Shown one piece after another: positions 1 through 8,947 of a stretch of DNA of 64,000 nt. Below the pieces are notes generated by a model. The model ran no database searches. It worked only from the letters and a program-made list of their open reading frames with translations, and was not told the DNA's origin. Position numbers and translations under genes: made by a program. Origin of the DNA: an uncultured bacterium (GTDB taxonomy: Bacteria; Planctomycetota; UBA1135; GCA-002686595); assembly GCA_938083085.1 (NCBI GenBank), contig CALLKX010000002.1, forward strand, positions 25,813 to 89,812, given 5' to 3'. Position 1 is the stretch's first letter. Each line of letters opens with the position of its first letter.

Positions 1-527
1 CCGCGCTCCTCGTTGGCCGTGTAGAGGTGGCCGAGGACCGCCACGAGCACGTGGTCGGGGTCCGTTGGGTCCACGACGATACGCCCGATGTGGTACGAGT
101 CCTCGAGGCCCGCGTGCTGCCACGTCTCCCCGCCGTCGGTGGACTTGTACAGGCCATCGCCCCAGTAGGAGCTGCGTTGGTTGTTCGCCTCCCCCGTGCC
201 AACCCACAGCACATCGGGGTTGGAGGGGTCCACCGCCACGTCGCCGATGGAGATCGTCCCCTCCTGCTCGAAGAGACAGCGCCATGTGGTGCCGTGGTCC
301 TCGGTCACCCAGAGCCCCCCGGACGCGCTCGCGACCCAGAGGCTCCGAGGCCGCTCAGGATGGAGCGCGAGGTCAACGACCCGGCCGCCGAAGCCCGTCG
401 GGCCGAGCGGCCGCCATTCGAATCCCTCGAGACCAGCCGTCGAGGGCCCCTGGGCGGCGGCGGGCGCCCCCAGCAGGGAGATAAGGAGGAGCAGCGCCCG
501 GGGACCGAGCGATCGTGAAGAGGTCAT
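1..527 (-). CDS. Secreted BNR/sortilin-type beta-propeller protein, N-terminal part
   Basis: The reading frame starts at an ATG on the minus strand and runs off the left edge, so only about 175 N-terminal residues are visible. It begins with a signal peptide (hydrophobic LLLLISLLG core, then APAAAQG). Propeller-blade phrases follow: GGLWVTEDHGTTW, VDPSNPDVLWVGTGE, KSTDGGETW, and VDPTDPDHVLVAVLGHLY. These Asp-box-like repeats (S/T-x-D-x-G-x-T-W) are typical of the sortilin/VPS10 and BNR-repeat families, usually long extracellular proteins of 700 to 1,000 residues. No catalytic residue can be assigned from this fragment. It is transcribed away from the symporter genes and shares no operon with them here. 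Confidence 0.8.
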   Translation of the reverse strand, partial: MTSSRSLGPRALLLLISLLGAPAAAQGPSTAGLEGFEWRPLGPTGFGGRVVDLALHPERPRSLWVASASGGLWVTEDHGTTWRCLFEQEGTISIGDVAVDPSNPDVLWVGTGEANNQRSSYWGDGLYKSTDGGETWQHAGLEDSYHIGRIVVDPTDPDHVLVAVLGHLYTANEER

Positions 528-695
528 AGGCGCGGCCCTTGGGGGGAAGGCGGCTCCGGTAAGGGGGCGACAAACGAGGAGAGAGCGGCCCCCTGGGGGG
601 AGAGAGCCATCGGCGGACGCCTGCGGCGCCGTCCTCCTGAGTCTATGGCCCTCGCGCGAAGCCGGCGGGCTCAGCTGGGAGGCATTCATTCCGCG

Positions 696-755
696 TGCCC
701 TGTCCCGAGCCGGTTTGCCCTGTCCCGAGCCCGCGTGCCCTCCCCCCAGCCGGAG
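696..755. repeat. Tandem repeat, 3 x 20 bp
   Basis: Three adjacent 20-base units start at 696, 716 and 736. Units 1 and 2 share the first 15 bases (tgccctgtcccgagc). Unit 3 is more diverged but keeps the tgccct start and a ccagccgg core. The repeat lies in non-coding sequence. Confidence 0.7.
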
Positions 756-867
756 GTGCCTCACACCGCGCCCTCGCCAGGAGCACGATGGGCCGGAGCG
801 CGAGGCAACCGAGGCGATCGGATCACGGCCTTGCCGACGGAAGGGCAGGGACCGCTCGCCACCTTCC

Positions 868-873
868 TACACT
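868..873 (+). promoter_or_regulatory. Probable -10 element (TACACT), leaderless start
   Basis: TACACT ends 6 bases before the ATG at 880, so a transcript starting 6-7 bases downstream would begin at the start codon. No Shine-Dalgarno lies between. No convincing -35 box was seen. Confidence 0.55.
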
Positions 874-879
874 CCACCC

Positions 880-1197
880 ATGAGCGACCACCCCACGGTA
901 GACGAGCGCGACCGAGCCGCGTGCGCGCGCCACTGGCAACGGAGCCTGCGGCTGATCGCCGCCCTGCTCTCCGTCTGGTTCGCGGCCTCCTTCGGCTGCG
1001 GCATCCTGCTGCGCGAGACCCTCGACCAGTACATGCTCCCCGGGACGGGCTTCCCCCTCGGGTTCTGGTTCGCCCAGCAGGGCGCCATCGTGATCTTCGT
1101 CGGGCTGATCGGGGCGTACGTCTTGCTGGCCTCGCGCATCGACGCCGAGCTGGACGCCGAGCGAGAGGCCATCCACGGCGAGGGGGGCTCCCGATGA
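880..1197 (+). CDS. DUF4212 small subunit of sodium:solute symporter
   Basis: This 105-residue membrane protein has two hydrophobic segments (about residues 22-45 and 60-83) with an acidic C-terminus, matching the DUF4212 family (putative solute:sodium symporter small subunit). In known genomes this family is encoded directly upstream of a VC_2705-type sodium symporter, as here: the next gene starts inside its stop codon (ATGA overlap). The start was chosen because residues upstream in the same frame are low-complexity and a TACACT element sits 6 bases before this ATG. Its role is presumably to assist the large subunit; the transported substrate is unknown. Confidence 0.88.
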   Translation: MSDHPTVDERDRAACARHWQRSLRLIAALLSVWFAASFGCGILLRETLDQYMLPGTGFPLGFWFAQQGAIVIFVGLIGAYVLLASRIDAELDAEREAIHGEGGSR

Positions 1198-3020
1198 CCG
1201 TTCAAACCTGGACCTACCTGCTGGTCGGCGTCAGCTTCGCGCTCTACATCTTCATCGCCGTGCGGTCCCGTGCGGGGTCCACCAACGACTTCTACGTGGC
1301 GGGCGGCGGCGTCCCCCCGCTCGCGAACGGCATGGCGACGGCGGCCGACTGGATGTCAGCGGCGTCCTTCCTGTCCATGGCGGGGATCATCTCGTTCACC
1401 GGGTACGACGGCTCCGTCTACCTCCTGGGTTGGACCGGCGGCTACGTCCTGCTCGCGCTCCTGCTCGCGCCGTACCTGCGGCGCTTCGGCAAGTTCACCG
1501 TCCCCGACTTCATCGGCGACCGCTACTACAGCCGCACGGCGCGCCTCGTGGCGGTGGTGGCCGCGCTGTTCGTCTCCTTCACCTACGTCGCCGGACAGAT
1601 GCGCGGCGTGGGCGTCGTGTTCTCCCGCTTCCTCGAGGTGCCCGTGAACACGGGCGTCGTGATCGGGATGGCCATCGTCTTCTTCTACGCCGTGCTCGGC
1701 GGCATGAAGGGGATCACCTACACCCAGGTGGCCCAGTACTGCGTGCTCATCACCGCCTTCCTGGTCCCGGCGATCTTCCTGTCGATCATGAGCACCGGGA
1801 ACGTGATCCCCCAGCTCGGCTTCGGCGGCGAGGCCGTCGGCGCGGGCACCTCGCTGCTCGCCAAGCTCGACGGGCTCCATGCGGAGCTGGGCTTCGACGC
1901 GTACACCAGCGGGAGCAAGTCCACCCTGGACGTGTTCTGCATCACGATGGCCCTGATGGTCGGCACGGCCGGTCTCCCCCACGTGATCGTCCGCTTCTAC
2001 ACCGTCCCCCGGGTGCGTGACGCCCGCGTCTCAGCCTTCTGGGCCCTCTTCTTCATCGCGATTCTCTACACGGCGGCCCCCGCCGTGGCCGCCTTCTCCC
2101 GCACCAACCTGATCGAGTCCGTGGAGGACGCGCCCTACCGCGCAGACACGGCGCAGGGAGACGAGACGCCCCTCCCTGAGTGGTTCAAGAACTGGGAGGA
2201 CACCGACCTGATCGCCTGGGTGGACAAGAACGCCGACGGCCGCGTGCAGTACCGACCCGGCGCCGCCTTTGAGGCCCTCCCCGGGCAGGCCAAGGTCATG
2301 CCCATCTTCTCCGGGGCGCCCGGTGACCCCCTGGGGCGCGGCAAGCACGGCGAGCGCCTCCTCCAGAACCCGCCGACGGCCAACAACAACGAGCTCTACG
2401 TGGACCGGGACATCATGGTCCTCGCAGCCCCCGAGATCGCCGCGCTCCCCAACTGGGTGATCGCCCTCGTCGCCGCGGGCGGCCTCGCCGCGGCCCTCTC
2501 CACGGCCGCTGGGCTGCTCCTGGTGGTCTCCTCCGCCGTGAGCCACGACCTCCTGAAGCGAGGCTTCGCCCCGAACCTCTCCGAGCGCGGTGAGCTGATC
2601 GCGGCGCGCAGCGCGGCCGCCGTGGCGGTCGTCGTCGCCGGCATCCTGGGCATCCACCCGCCGGGCTTCGTGGCCGAGGTGGTGGCCTTCGCCTTCGGGC
2701 TCGCGGCCTCATCGTTCTTCCCCGCGATCGTCCTCGGCATCTTCTGGAAACGAACCAACGGCACAGGCGCGGTGCTGGGGATGATCGCGGGGCTGGGCTT
2801 CACGATTTCCTACATCGTCTACTTCAAGTTCCTCGGGGGCACCCCGGACCAGCTGTGGTTCGGCATCTCGCCCGAGGGGATCGGTGCCCTGGGCGTGCTG
2901 GTGAACACCGCCGTGACGGTCGGCGTCACGCTGGTGACGCCTGCGCCGCCCGCCGCGGTGACCGAGATGGTGGAGTCCATCCGCGCACCGCGCCGCGACC
3001 CAGGGGCGCACGCCTCCTGA
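1194..3020 (+). CDS. Sodium:solute symporter, VC_2705-like (SSS family)
   Basis: A 608-residue inner-membrane transporter of the SSS family, related to acetate permease ActP and best matching the VC_2705 subfamily paired with DUF4212. Around a dozen transmembrane segments are visible, with the family hallmark near residues 31-58 (NDFYVAGGGVPPLANG, then DWMSAASFLSMAG). Between two membrane segments, at about residues 310-405, lies a long hydrophilic insert. It includes D344-K-N-A-D-G-R-V351, which resembles an EF-hand calcium loop. The frame stays open far upstream, but the ATG overlapping the DUF4212 stop is the sensible start: it gives normal family length and translational coupling. The substrate is probably a small organic acid, by homology only. 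Confidence 0.92.
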   Translation: MTVQTWTYLLVGVSFALYIFIAVRSRAGSTNDFYVAGGGVPPLANGMATAADWMSAASFLSMAGIISFTGYDGSVYLLGWTGGYVLLALLLAPYLRRFGKFTVPDFIGDRYYSRTARLVAVVAALFVSFTYVAGQMRGVGVVFSRFLEVPVNTGVVIGMAIVFFYAVLGGMKGITYTQVAQYCVLITAFLVPAIFLSIMSTGNVIPQLGFGGEAVGAGTSLLAKLDGLHAELGFDAYTSGSKSTLDVFCITMALMVGTAGLPHVIVRFYTVPRVRDARVSAFWALFFIAILYTAAPAVAAFSRTNLIESVEDAPYRADTAQGDETPLPEWFKNWEDTDLIAWVDKNADGRVQYRPGAAFEALPGQAKVMPIFSGAPGDPLGRGKHGERLLQNPPTANNNELYVDRDIMVLAAPEIAALPNWVIALVAAGGLAAALSTAAGLLLVVSSAVSHDLLKRGFAPNLSERGELIAARSAAAVAVVVAGILGIHPPGFVAEVVAFAFGLAASSFFPAIVLGIFWKRTNGTGAVLGMIAGLGFTISYIVYFKFLGGTPDQLWFGISPEGIGALGVLVNTAVTVGVTLVTPAPPAAVTEMVESIRAPRRDPGAHAS

Positions 3021-3049
3021 GGATCGGCCCAAGACCCTGCCCCCATAGT

Positions 3050-3070
3050 CCGCCCGGCCGCGCCGGGCGG
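3050..3070. terminator. GC hairpin between the symporter and tamB
   Basis: A perfect 9-bp stem (ccgcccggc / gccgggcgg) has a 3-base loop and no T-tract. It sits just after the symporter and four bases before the TAACCT element of the next gene. It could end the symporter transcript. Confidence 0.4.
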
Positions 3071-3073
3071 CGC

Positions 3074-3079
3074 TAACCT
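3074..3079 (+). promoter_or_regulatory. Possible -10 element (TAACCT) for tamB
   Basis: TAACCT preceded by GC lies about 28 bases before the ATG at 3107. This would give a leader of about 20 bases. It resembles the GCTAnnnT elements before other genes of the window. Confidence 0.35.
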
Positions 3080-3106
3080 TTGCACCGGGCGCAGCCGCGC
3101 CTGGTG

Positions 3107-6100
3107 ATGGCGGTGGAAGCAGCGAAAGAACCCAAAGGCGCGGAGCCGCGAGGCCGGCCGATGCACCGACGTGTGCTCGGGTTCACTTGGCGCTGGATCC
3201 GCCGTGGAGCTCTGCTCCTGCTCTTGAGCGTCGGCGTCCTCGTCACCCTCTACCTCACGCGGGACCGCACCCTCCACCCGCTCCTCGTCCGCTTCGTCCC
3301 CGAGCTGACGCGGGCCTTCACGCCCTTCGAGGTCACGCTGGAGTCCATCGAGGGAGATTGGCGCAGGGAGCTACGCGTGACGGGGCTCTCCCTGCGGCCC
3401 CTCGACGCCGAGAGCCCGCTGCGGCTGGCCCGCGCGGCCGACCTCAGCGCCACCGGGGACCTCCTGCGCGCCGCTCGCTCGGCGGACCTCGGGGCCCTGA
3501 CGATGGTCACCGTCTCGGCGCCCGAGGTGGAGCTGGACGCCACGGCCTTCGGGGGTGGAGAGCCGCCGTCCGAGAGCGCGCCGCTCCCCGCGCTCCCGCC
3601 CTTCCTTGTCTCGGATGCCAGCATCCGCGTGGTGACCGAGACGGACCTGGTCGAGGTCACGGGACTCTCGATCGAGGGCCCGGGAACCACGGGTCCCCTC
3701 GAGGTCGAGGGCCGGGCGACCGCCAACGCCTGGGCCGCGGCCATCCGGGCCCGCCTCGAGCTCGGCGACGGCGCGCTCCGCTTCGATGGCGACCTCCTCG
3801 AGGGCCGCGTTCAGGACCTCGAGCTCACCGCCGATCGCCTCGTCGGTGAATTCCGGGACGGCAAGCTCTCTCTCAGCGATGGGCGGATCCAGGTCGGCGC
3901 CAACCAGGTGAGCTTGGATGCCCTGGTCCTCGACCTCGATGACCCCCAGGGGCTGACCGTGGGGGGCCTCGTGCGCCTCGACTTTCCCCGCCTCGACGAG
4001 CTCGAGGCGACCCTGCGCGCGGCGCGTGGAGAGGCCGTGGACGGGCCCGACACCCCGCCCCCCTCCTACTTCGGGTCCCTGCGCGGCACGGCAGCCCTCA
4101 GCCCTGCGCCCGGACAGATCGCGACCGGCGCCCTTGAGCTAGAGGGGGAGGACATCGTCCTCGCGGGCGTTCAGCTCGGGACCATCGAGGCCGAGCTCCT
4201 CGCCAGCGACCAACGGATCGAGGTCACGGCCCTGCGCGCCTCCGACCCCGGCCGGGTCGCGATCGAGGGACGCGGCAACTATGACCTCTCCACGCGGTCC
4301 CTCGATGACGTGACCCTCTCGGTGCGCATGGAGGACCCGAAGATCTTCGTGCCCGAGGCGGACTTCATCGGGCAGCTCGAGGCGGACCTGAGGCTCTCCG
4401 GTCCGCTGGACGCGCCCACTGGTGCGGTCCGCGCGAGCGCCGAGCACCTCGAGCTCGCGGGAGAGCGGGTGGGCTCGGTCGCGGTGGAGGGCACCTTCGA
4501 AGGGGGCCGCCTCGATATCACGCGGCTCAACGCGATCACCGAGGAGGGCGAGCTGGTCGCCGGTGGCACCGTGCAGCTCCCCCTGGGCGACGCGGCGCTT
4601 GCGGTGGAGGTCCGGACCCTCTCGCTCAGCCGCGGTAACGCCCATCTTGACCTCGTGTCCCCGACCACGGTCCGGTTCGAGGGAGACGGGGTCCAGGTGA
4701 GCGACGTACGCCTCGAGGGGCCCGTCGGCGCCCTCACCGTCTGGGCCGAGACCGGCGGTGCCAACGGCCTACGGGCCGGCGCCACGGCGACGGCGTTCGA
4801 TATCGACGCCGTCCTCGAAGGCATGCTCCGCGGGAGCGGGCGCGTCGGCGCCCTGAACGGCGACCTCTTCTTTCAGCGGACGCCGCTGCGAGCAGAGGTC
4901 GACGCGACCCTCAGCGGTGCGCGGCTCGCAGGGGTCGAGGAGCCCGTGGCGGCGCGGATGAAGGCCACCTGGGAGGACGGCCTGCTGCAGCTGACCGAGG
5001 TGACCGCCAGCCTGCCGCACATCACGCTTGCCCTCTCTGGCGAGGCCCCCGTGGACCTCGACGGCGCCCCCCTGGGTGAGGGGCCAGTGCGCCTCGACGC
5101 GCAGCTCCGCCTGGACGCCAACGCGCTCCGCGGAGACCTCCTCGGCGCGGCGATCCCCGAGGAGCTCGCCCAGGAAGCGCGTCGTCTCTCGGGCGCCATG
5201 GCGGTCGACCTGAACCTCGCTGGGACCTGGCGCGCGCTGACGGGGTCCGGCGCCGCGAGCTTGCTCGACGTCGGCTACGTCGACGCCGCGGGCGAGCCCC
5301 TGCCCGGGCTGGAGGACCCCGTCTCGGGTGAGGTCGCGGTGATCATCGACGACGGCGTGACCCTCCGGCCGTCCGGGCTCGTCCTCGGCGACCTCGGCGT
5401 CGCGGACGGGAGCGTGCGAGTGGAGCGTGCACTCGACGTGGTCGCGCTCCTGGAGGACGCGCGTCCCTGGCTCGACGCCCCCCTCGAGGCGGAGGGGCGC
5501 TTCGTCTGCGAGGAGCTCTCTTGGGTCGCCGACCTGTCGCCCGAGGTCCGTGAGGCCGGCGGCACGCTGACCTTCACGGGGACCTCCACGGGCCCGCTCC
5601 GGTCCCCCACCCTGAACGGGCGCCTGACCCTGAACAAGGGCGTGCTCCGCGTCCGAGACCTCCCGACGATCGAGAACCTGGAGTTCGAACTCGCGGCCAC
5701 CCCCTCCCGCGTCGTGATCGAGCGGGCGTCCTTCGACGCCGGCGCGGCCCCCGTTCGCTTGACCGGGGCGCTGGACCTCTCGACGCCCGAGCCGATGCTG
5801 TCTCTCAAGCTCGAGGGCGAGGAGGTCCTGCTCCACCGGTCCGAGGACGCCGTGGTGCGCTCCAACATCGACCTGCTCCTCGAGGGAACCGCCGACGCCC
5901 TCCGGCTCTCCGGCGAGCTCGCGCTGGTCGGCGGGCGCCTCCGCTCGCCCGTGGAGTTCCAGAACATCCTCGCCAGCGGCGGGAGCAGGACCCCGGACGC
6001 GGTGCGAAGAGGCCTTCAGCTCCCCTCGCTGGGACCTGCCTCGGTCGAGCTGGCGGTCCGTGTGACCACGGCCGACCCCATGCAGATCGAGGGGCGCCTG

Positions 6101-6718
6101 ACCCGCGGTCAGGTCCGCGCCGACCTCACGCTCTCCGGGGACCTCTCCCAGCCGATCCCCTCCGGCCAGCTGTTCGTGGCCCCTCTGGAGGTGGCGCTCC
6201 CCGCGGGCACGCTGCGCTTCCCGACGGGGCTGATCCGCTTCGACCCGGCGAACCCCGATATCCCCCAGCTCGAGCTGATCGGCACGACCCGGCTGGCTGG
6301 ATACGACGTGACGGTCGAGATCTCCGGCGAGTACGACCAGGCGGTCGTGGACTTCAGCTCCTACCCACCGCTCGTCCCCGACGACCTCGTGATGCTCGTT
6401 CTCTCTGGGCGCCCCCCTGGCACCGCCCGAGGGGCGCGCGCAGCGGGCCAGACCGTCGCCCTCTACGTCGCCCGCGATCTGGTGCAGGGTTGGTTCGACG
6501 CCGGGGGCTTCGACGACCGAGACCGGGAGTCCTTCGTCGACCGCCTGGAGGTGGTGTCTGGACAGGACGTCTCTCGCTCAGGCGTCCTGACCGTCCAGGC
6601 GACCTACCGATTGCGAGAGGGCCTCGCCCGTGAACGAGACGCGCTGTACCTGGTGATGGAGCGAGACTCCTTCGAGGACTACAACGTCGGCCTCCGCCTG
6701 GTCCTGAGGCTCAAGTAG
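3107..6718 (+). CDS. tamB: TamB-like translocation/assembly module protein (DUF490)
   Basis: About 1,203 residues. One N-terminal membrane anchor (residues 34-50, ALLLLLSVGVLVTLYL) precedes a very long, repetitive beta-strand region of alternating hydrophobic residues and Asp/Glu/Gly, ending in a TamB/DUF490-type C-terminal domain. TamB and its relatives span the periplasm and are thought to carry phospholipid to the outer membrane or help outer-membrane protein assembly. The next gene, 4 bases downstream, encodes an Omp85 barrel, which is the expected partner. ATG 3107 was chosen after the TAACCT element. A TTG at 3080, a GTG at 3104 and an ATG at 3161 are in frame and remain possible. The C-terminal end is intact. 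Confidence 0.88.
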   Translation: MAVEAAKEPKGAEPRGRPMHRRVLGFTWRWIRRGALLLLLSVGVLVTLYLTRDRTLHPLLVRFVPELTRAFTPFEVTLESIEGDWRRELRVTGLSLRPLDAESPLRLARAADLSATGDLLRAARSADLGALTMVTVSAPEVELDATAFGGGEPPSESAPLPALPPFLVSDASIRVVTETDLVEVTGLSIEGPGTTGPLEVEGRATANAWAAAIRARLELGDGALRFDGDLLEGRVQDLELTADRLVGEFRDGKLSLSDGRIQVGANQVSLDALVLDLDDPQGLTVGGLVRLDFPRLDELEATLRAARGEAVDGPDTPPPSYFGSLRGTAALSPAPGQIATGALELEGEDIVLAGVQLGTIEAELLASDQRIEVTALRASDPGRVAIEGRGNYDLSTRSLDDVTLSVRMEDPKIFVPEADFIGQLEADLRLSGPLDAPTGAVRASAEHLELAGERVGSVAVEGTFEGGRLDITRLNAITEEGELVAGGTVQLPLGDAALAVEVRTLSLSRGNAHLDLVSPTTVRFEGDGVQVSDVRLEGPVGALTVWAETGGANGLRAGATATAFDIDAVLEGMLRGSGRVGALNGDLFFQRTPLRAEVDATLSGARLAGVEEPVAARMKATWEDGLLQLTEVTASLPHITLALSGEAPVDLDGAPLGEGPVRLDAQLRLDANALRGDLLGAAIPEELAQEARRLSGAMAVDLNLAGTWRALTGSGAASLLDVGYVDAAGEPLPGLEDPVSGEVAVIIDDGVTLRPSGLVLGDLGVADGSVRVERALDVVALLEDARPWLDAPLEAEGRFVCEELSWVADLSPEVREAGGTLTFTGTSTGPLRSPTLNGRLTLNKGVLRVRDLPTIENLEFELAATPSRVVIERASFDAGAAPVRLTGALDLSTPEPMLSLKLEGEEVLLHRSEDAVVRSNIDLLLEGTADALRLSGELALVGGRLRSPVEFQNILASGGSRTPDAVRRGLQLPSLGPASVELAVRVTTADPMQIEGRLTRGQVRADLTLSGDLSQPIPSGQLFVAPLEVALPAGTLRFPTGLIRFDPANPDIPQLELIGTTRLAGYDVTVEISGEYDQAVVDFSSYPPLVPDDLVMLVLSGRPPGTARGARAAGQTVALYVARDLVQGWFDAGGFDDRDRESFVDRLEVVSGQDVSRSGVLTVQATYRLREGLARERDALYLVMERDSFEDYNVGLRLVLRLK

Positions 6719-6722
6719 CGCC

Positions 6723-8816
6723 GTGTCCTACCCCATAGATCATCGCCTCGCCCGGGCCGTCGGCCACGCGCTTGTCCTGCTCGCCGGCGCGCCCCTCGCC
6801 CTCGCGGCCGGCCCGGCGGTGACCGTGATGACCTCCACCCAGGTCGCCGCCGAGGTCCCGATCGTGGGTGCGCCGGCTGGCCTCCTGGACGACATGGAGC
6901 AGGTGGCCGCCCCCTACGTGGAGAAGTTCCAGACCACGGAACGGGCCGTCTACGTCGACGACGCGGCGTACGAGCTTGAACTCCTGCTGGCCGAGCGCGG
7001 CTACGCCCTGGCGGAGGTCGTCTATGAGGTGGATGGGCCAGCGGCACGCCTCCTGGTCAGCGCGGGCGCCCGCTCCACGCTCGGACCGGTCGCCGTGACG
7101 GCTGACCCGAGTTGTCCCCTCACGGAGGAGGATCTGGCCCGCTACGTCAGCGGCCCGCGGACGGGCCTCTTCGGCCGCGGCGAGGTGCTGTACGTCAAGC
7201 GTCGCGTGGAGCGCAGCCCACGACGGGTGGTGGTCGACCTCGTGGCCCTCGGGCACCTCGAGGCCACCGCCCGGGTGGAGGATCCCGGGCCGGACCCCGA
7301 CGGCGGACCGGTCTCGGTTCACCTGACCGTGGAGGCTGGCCCGCGCTATCGGTTGGAGCCGGTGGAGATCCTCAGAGAGGAAGACCTCGAGGTCGAGGTC
7401 CTCGAGGCCATCCGGACGGCCCAGCTCGATATCACGCCGATGAGCGCCGGGGAGGACATCGCCTACGAACCGCGGGTCCCAGGCCGTGTACGCAGCAGCG
7501 TCCTCGACACCCTCGCGAGCCACGGATACCTGGACGCGGAGGTCCGCGTGGAGGCCGACGTCGACGAGGAATCTCACCTCGTCCAGATGGAGATCTCCGT
7601 TGTCCCCGGGCCCCACGTGACGATCAGCGAGGTCCGCTTCGAGAACACCGGGCGGACGAAGGAGAGCTTCCTGCGCTCGCGGCTCCGCCTCCGGCCGGGC
7701 GATGAGTTCAGCACCCGGGAGGTCCGGGCCAGCGTGCGAGCCCTCTACCGCACGGGCCTGTTCTCCGAGGTCCGCTCAAGAGTGGAGGGTGAGGGCGAGG
7801 AGCGGACCCTCGTGGTCGACCTCGTGGAACAGGAGTCCCTCGAGGTCTACTTCGAACCTGGCTTCGGGAGCTACGAGCTGTTCCGCGGCACGGTGGGCGC
7901 GCGGGACCGAAACATGTTCCGGTCTGGCATCGACGGCTCCGCCGAGGTCATGGTCGCCGTGCGAGCCCTGAGCGCCAGCATCCGGCTGAGCGACCCCTGG
8001 TTCCTGAACGAACAGGTCATCGGGGATATCCAGGTCGACTTCGAGCGCCGGCAGGAGCCGTCCTTCCTCCGCGAGAACCGCGGCGTCGGCGCCTACATCA
8101 CCAAGGAGTGGAGCGGCGTGATGGCCACGACCTTCGGCTATCAGTTCGGTCGCTCCGAGGCCAAGGACGTCAAGGTCGTGGACGACGACGTGGCGGACGC
8201 CCAGAACATCGTGAACGTGGCTGGCCTGACCCTCTCCCAGCGCTTCGACGACCGTGACGCCCTCTTCGCGCCGACCCGGGGGCTGTTCATGAACGCCTCG
8301 GTACAGCTGGCCGTCGAGGGCCTCGGCTCCGAGCTGGAGTTCATCCGGGGCAAGCTCTCCAGCTCCTGGTTCCGGCCCCTCTTCGCTGACTCCGTCCTCG
8401 GCCTCAACCTCCGGGCGGGCATCATCGCGCCGGCCTACGACGCGGAGTCCATCCCGATCCAGGAGCGCTTCTTCGCCGGTGGCGGCAACTCCGTGCGCTC
8501 CTTCAGGGAGAGCCAGCTCGGACCCAAGGACATCAATGGGGAGCCCCTCGGAGGCGAGGTCTTCTCCACGGCGAGCATCGAGCTGCGCTCCGAGCTGGTC
8601 GGCGCACTGCAGTCCGCGGCCTTCGTGGATGCGGGCTTCGTGGAGCGCCAGGCCTCGGACTTCTTCGACCTGGATGACGTGCGTCTCGGCATCGGCGTCG
8701 GGCTCCGCTACCTCCTCCCCATCGGGCCGCTGCGCCTCGACGGCGCGGTGAATCCAAACCCCCGACCGGGCGAGGAAGACTGGGTGCTCCACTTCAGCAT
8801 CGGCATGCCCTTCTGA
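6723..8816 (+). CDS. tamA: Omp85-family outer-membrane protein (TamA/BamA type)
   Basis: 697 residues. A likely signal peptide at the N-terminus is followed by several POTRA-like repeats (roughly residues 30-370, e.g. VTISEVRFENTGRTKESFLR and DLVEQESLEVYFEPGFG) and a C-terminal 16-strand-type barrel (bacterial surface antigen D15 domain, about 385-697) with a FAGGGNSVRSF motif. The last residue is Phe, the usual outer-membrane barrel terminus. It starts at GTG, 4 bases after tamB, so the pair is an operon. TamA and BamA cannot be separated from sequence alone; pairing with TamB favours TamA, though in this lineage it might serve both roles. The gene is strong evidence for an outer membrane. 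Confidence 0.9.
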   Translation: MSYPIDHRLARAVGHALVLLAGAPLALAAGPAVTVMTSTQVAAEVPIVGAPAGLLDDMEQVAAPYVEKFQTTERAVYVDDAAYELELLLAERGYALAEVVYEVDGPAARLLVSAGARSTLGPVAVTADPSCPLTEEDLARYVSGPRTGLFGRGEVLYVKRRVERSPRRVVVDLVALGHLEATARVEDPGPDPDGGPVSVHLTVEAGPRYRLEPVEILREEDLEVEVLEAIRTAQLDITPMSAGEDIAYEPRVPGRVRSSVLDTLASHGYLDAEVRVEADVDEESHLVQMEISVVPGPHVTISEVRFENTGRTKESFLRSRLRLRPGDEFSTREVRASVRALYRTGLFSEVRSRVEGEGEERTLVVDLVEQESLEVYFEPGFGSYELFRGTVGARDRNMFRSGIDGSAEVMVAVRALSASIRLSDPWFLNEQVIGDIQVDFERRQEPSFLRENRGVGAYITKEWSGVMATTFGYQFGRSEAKDVKVVDDDVADAQNIVNVAGLTLSQRFDDRDALFAPTRGLFMNASVQLAVEGLGSELEFIRGKLSSSWFRPLFADSVLGLNLRAGIIAPAYDAESIPIQERFFAGGGNSVRSFRESQLGPKDINGEPLGGEVFSTASIELRSELVGALQSAAFVDAGFVERQASDFFDLDDVRLGIGVGLRYLLPIGPLRLDGAVNPNPRPGEEDWVLHFSIGMPF

Positions 8817-8935
8817 GCGAGCAGGCCGTCCTGAGGTTCCCGCTGGGCGGCGGCGGGTCCCGCTCCGAGGCCTTGGTCGAGCGCCAGGTGGTCCGGACCC
8901 CGGGAGGCGGCTTGGGGTCGACGCCGCGCGGGCCT

Positions 8936-8941
8936 TACCCT
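8936..8941 (+). promoter_or_regulatory. Probable -10 element (TACCCT), leaderless start of dctQ
   Basis: TACCCT ends 6 bases before the GTG at 8948 and abuts the alternative GTG at 8942. The spacing seen at other genes of the window favours 8948 as start codon and first transcribed base. Confidence 0.45.
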
Positions 8942-8947
8942 GTGGCG

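Larger units (their letters stand above)
528..879. other. Intergenic region between divergent genes
   Basis: This 352-base gap separates the start of the propeller gene from the start of the symporter genes. It holds a 20-base tandem repeat (696-755) and, at its right end, a TACACT hexamer placed for a leaderless start. Several open frames cross it on both strands, but their composition is low-complexity Arg/Pro/Ala and they look like high-GC shadows. I see no gene in it. Confidence 0.6.

Noticed and set aside
645..1193. Open extension of the symporter frame for 183 codons upstream of 1194
   Set aside because: The residues are Arg/Ala/Pro-rich without similarity and cover the DUF4212 gene in another frame. 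The ATG overlapping that gene's stop gives the family length.
1356..1982. Long minus-strand frame inside the symporter gene
   Set aside because: It mirrors the codon structure of the real gene, is His/Gly/Glu-rich and has no recognisable domain. The same holds for other long antisense frames (e.g. 4769-5836, 11072-12595, 19661-21352, 38426-39547).
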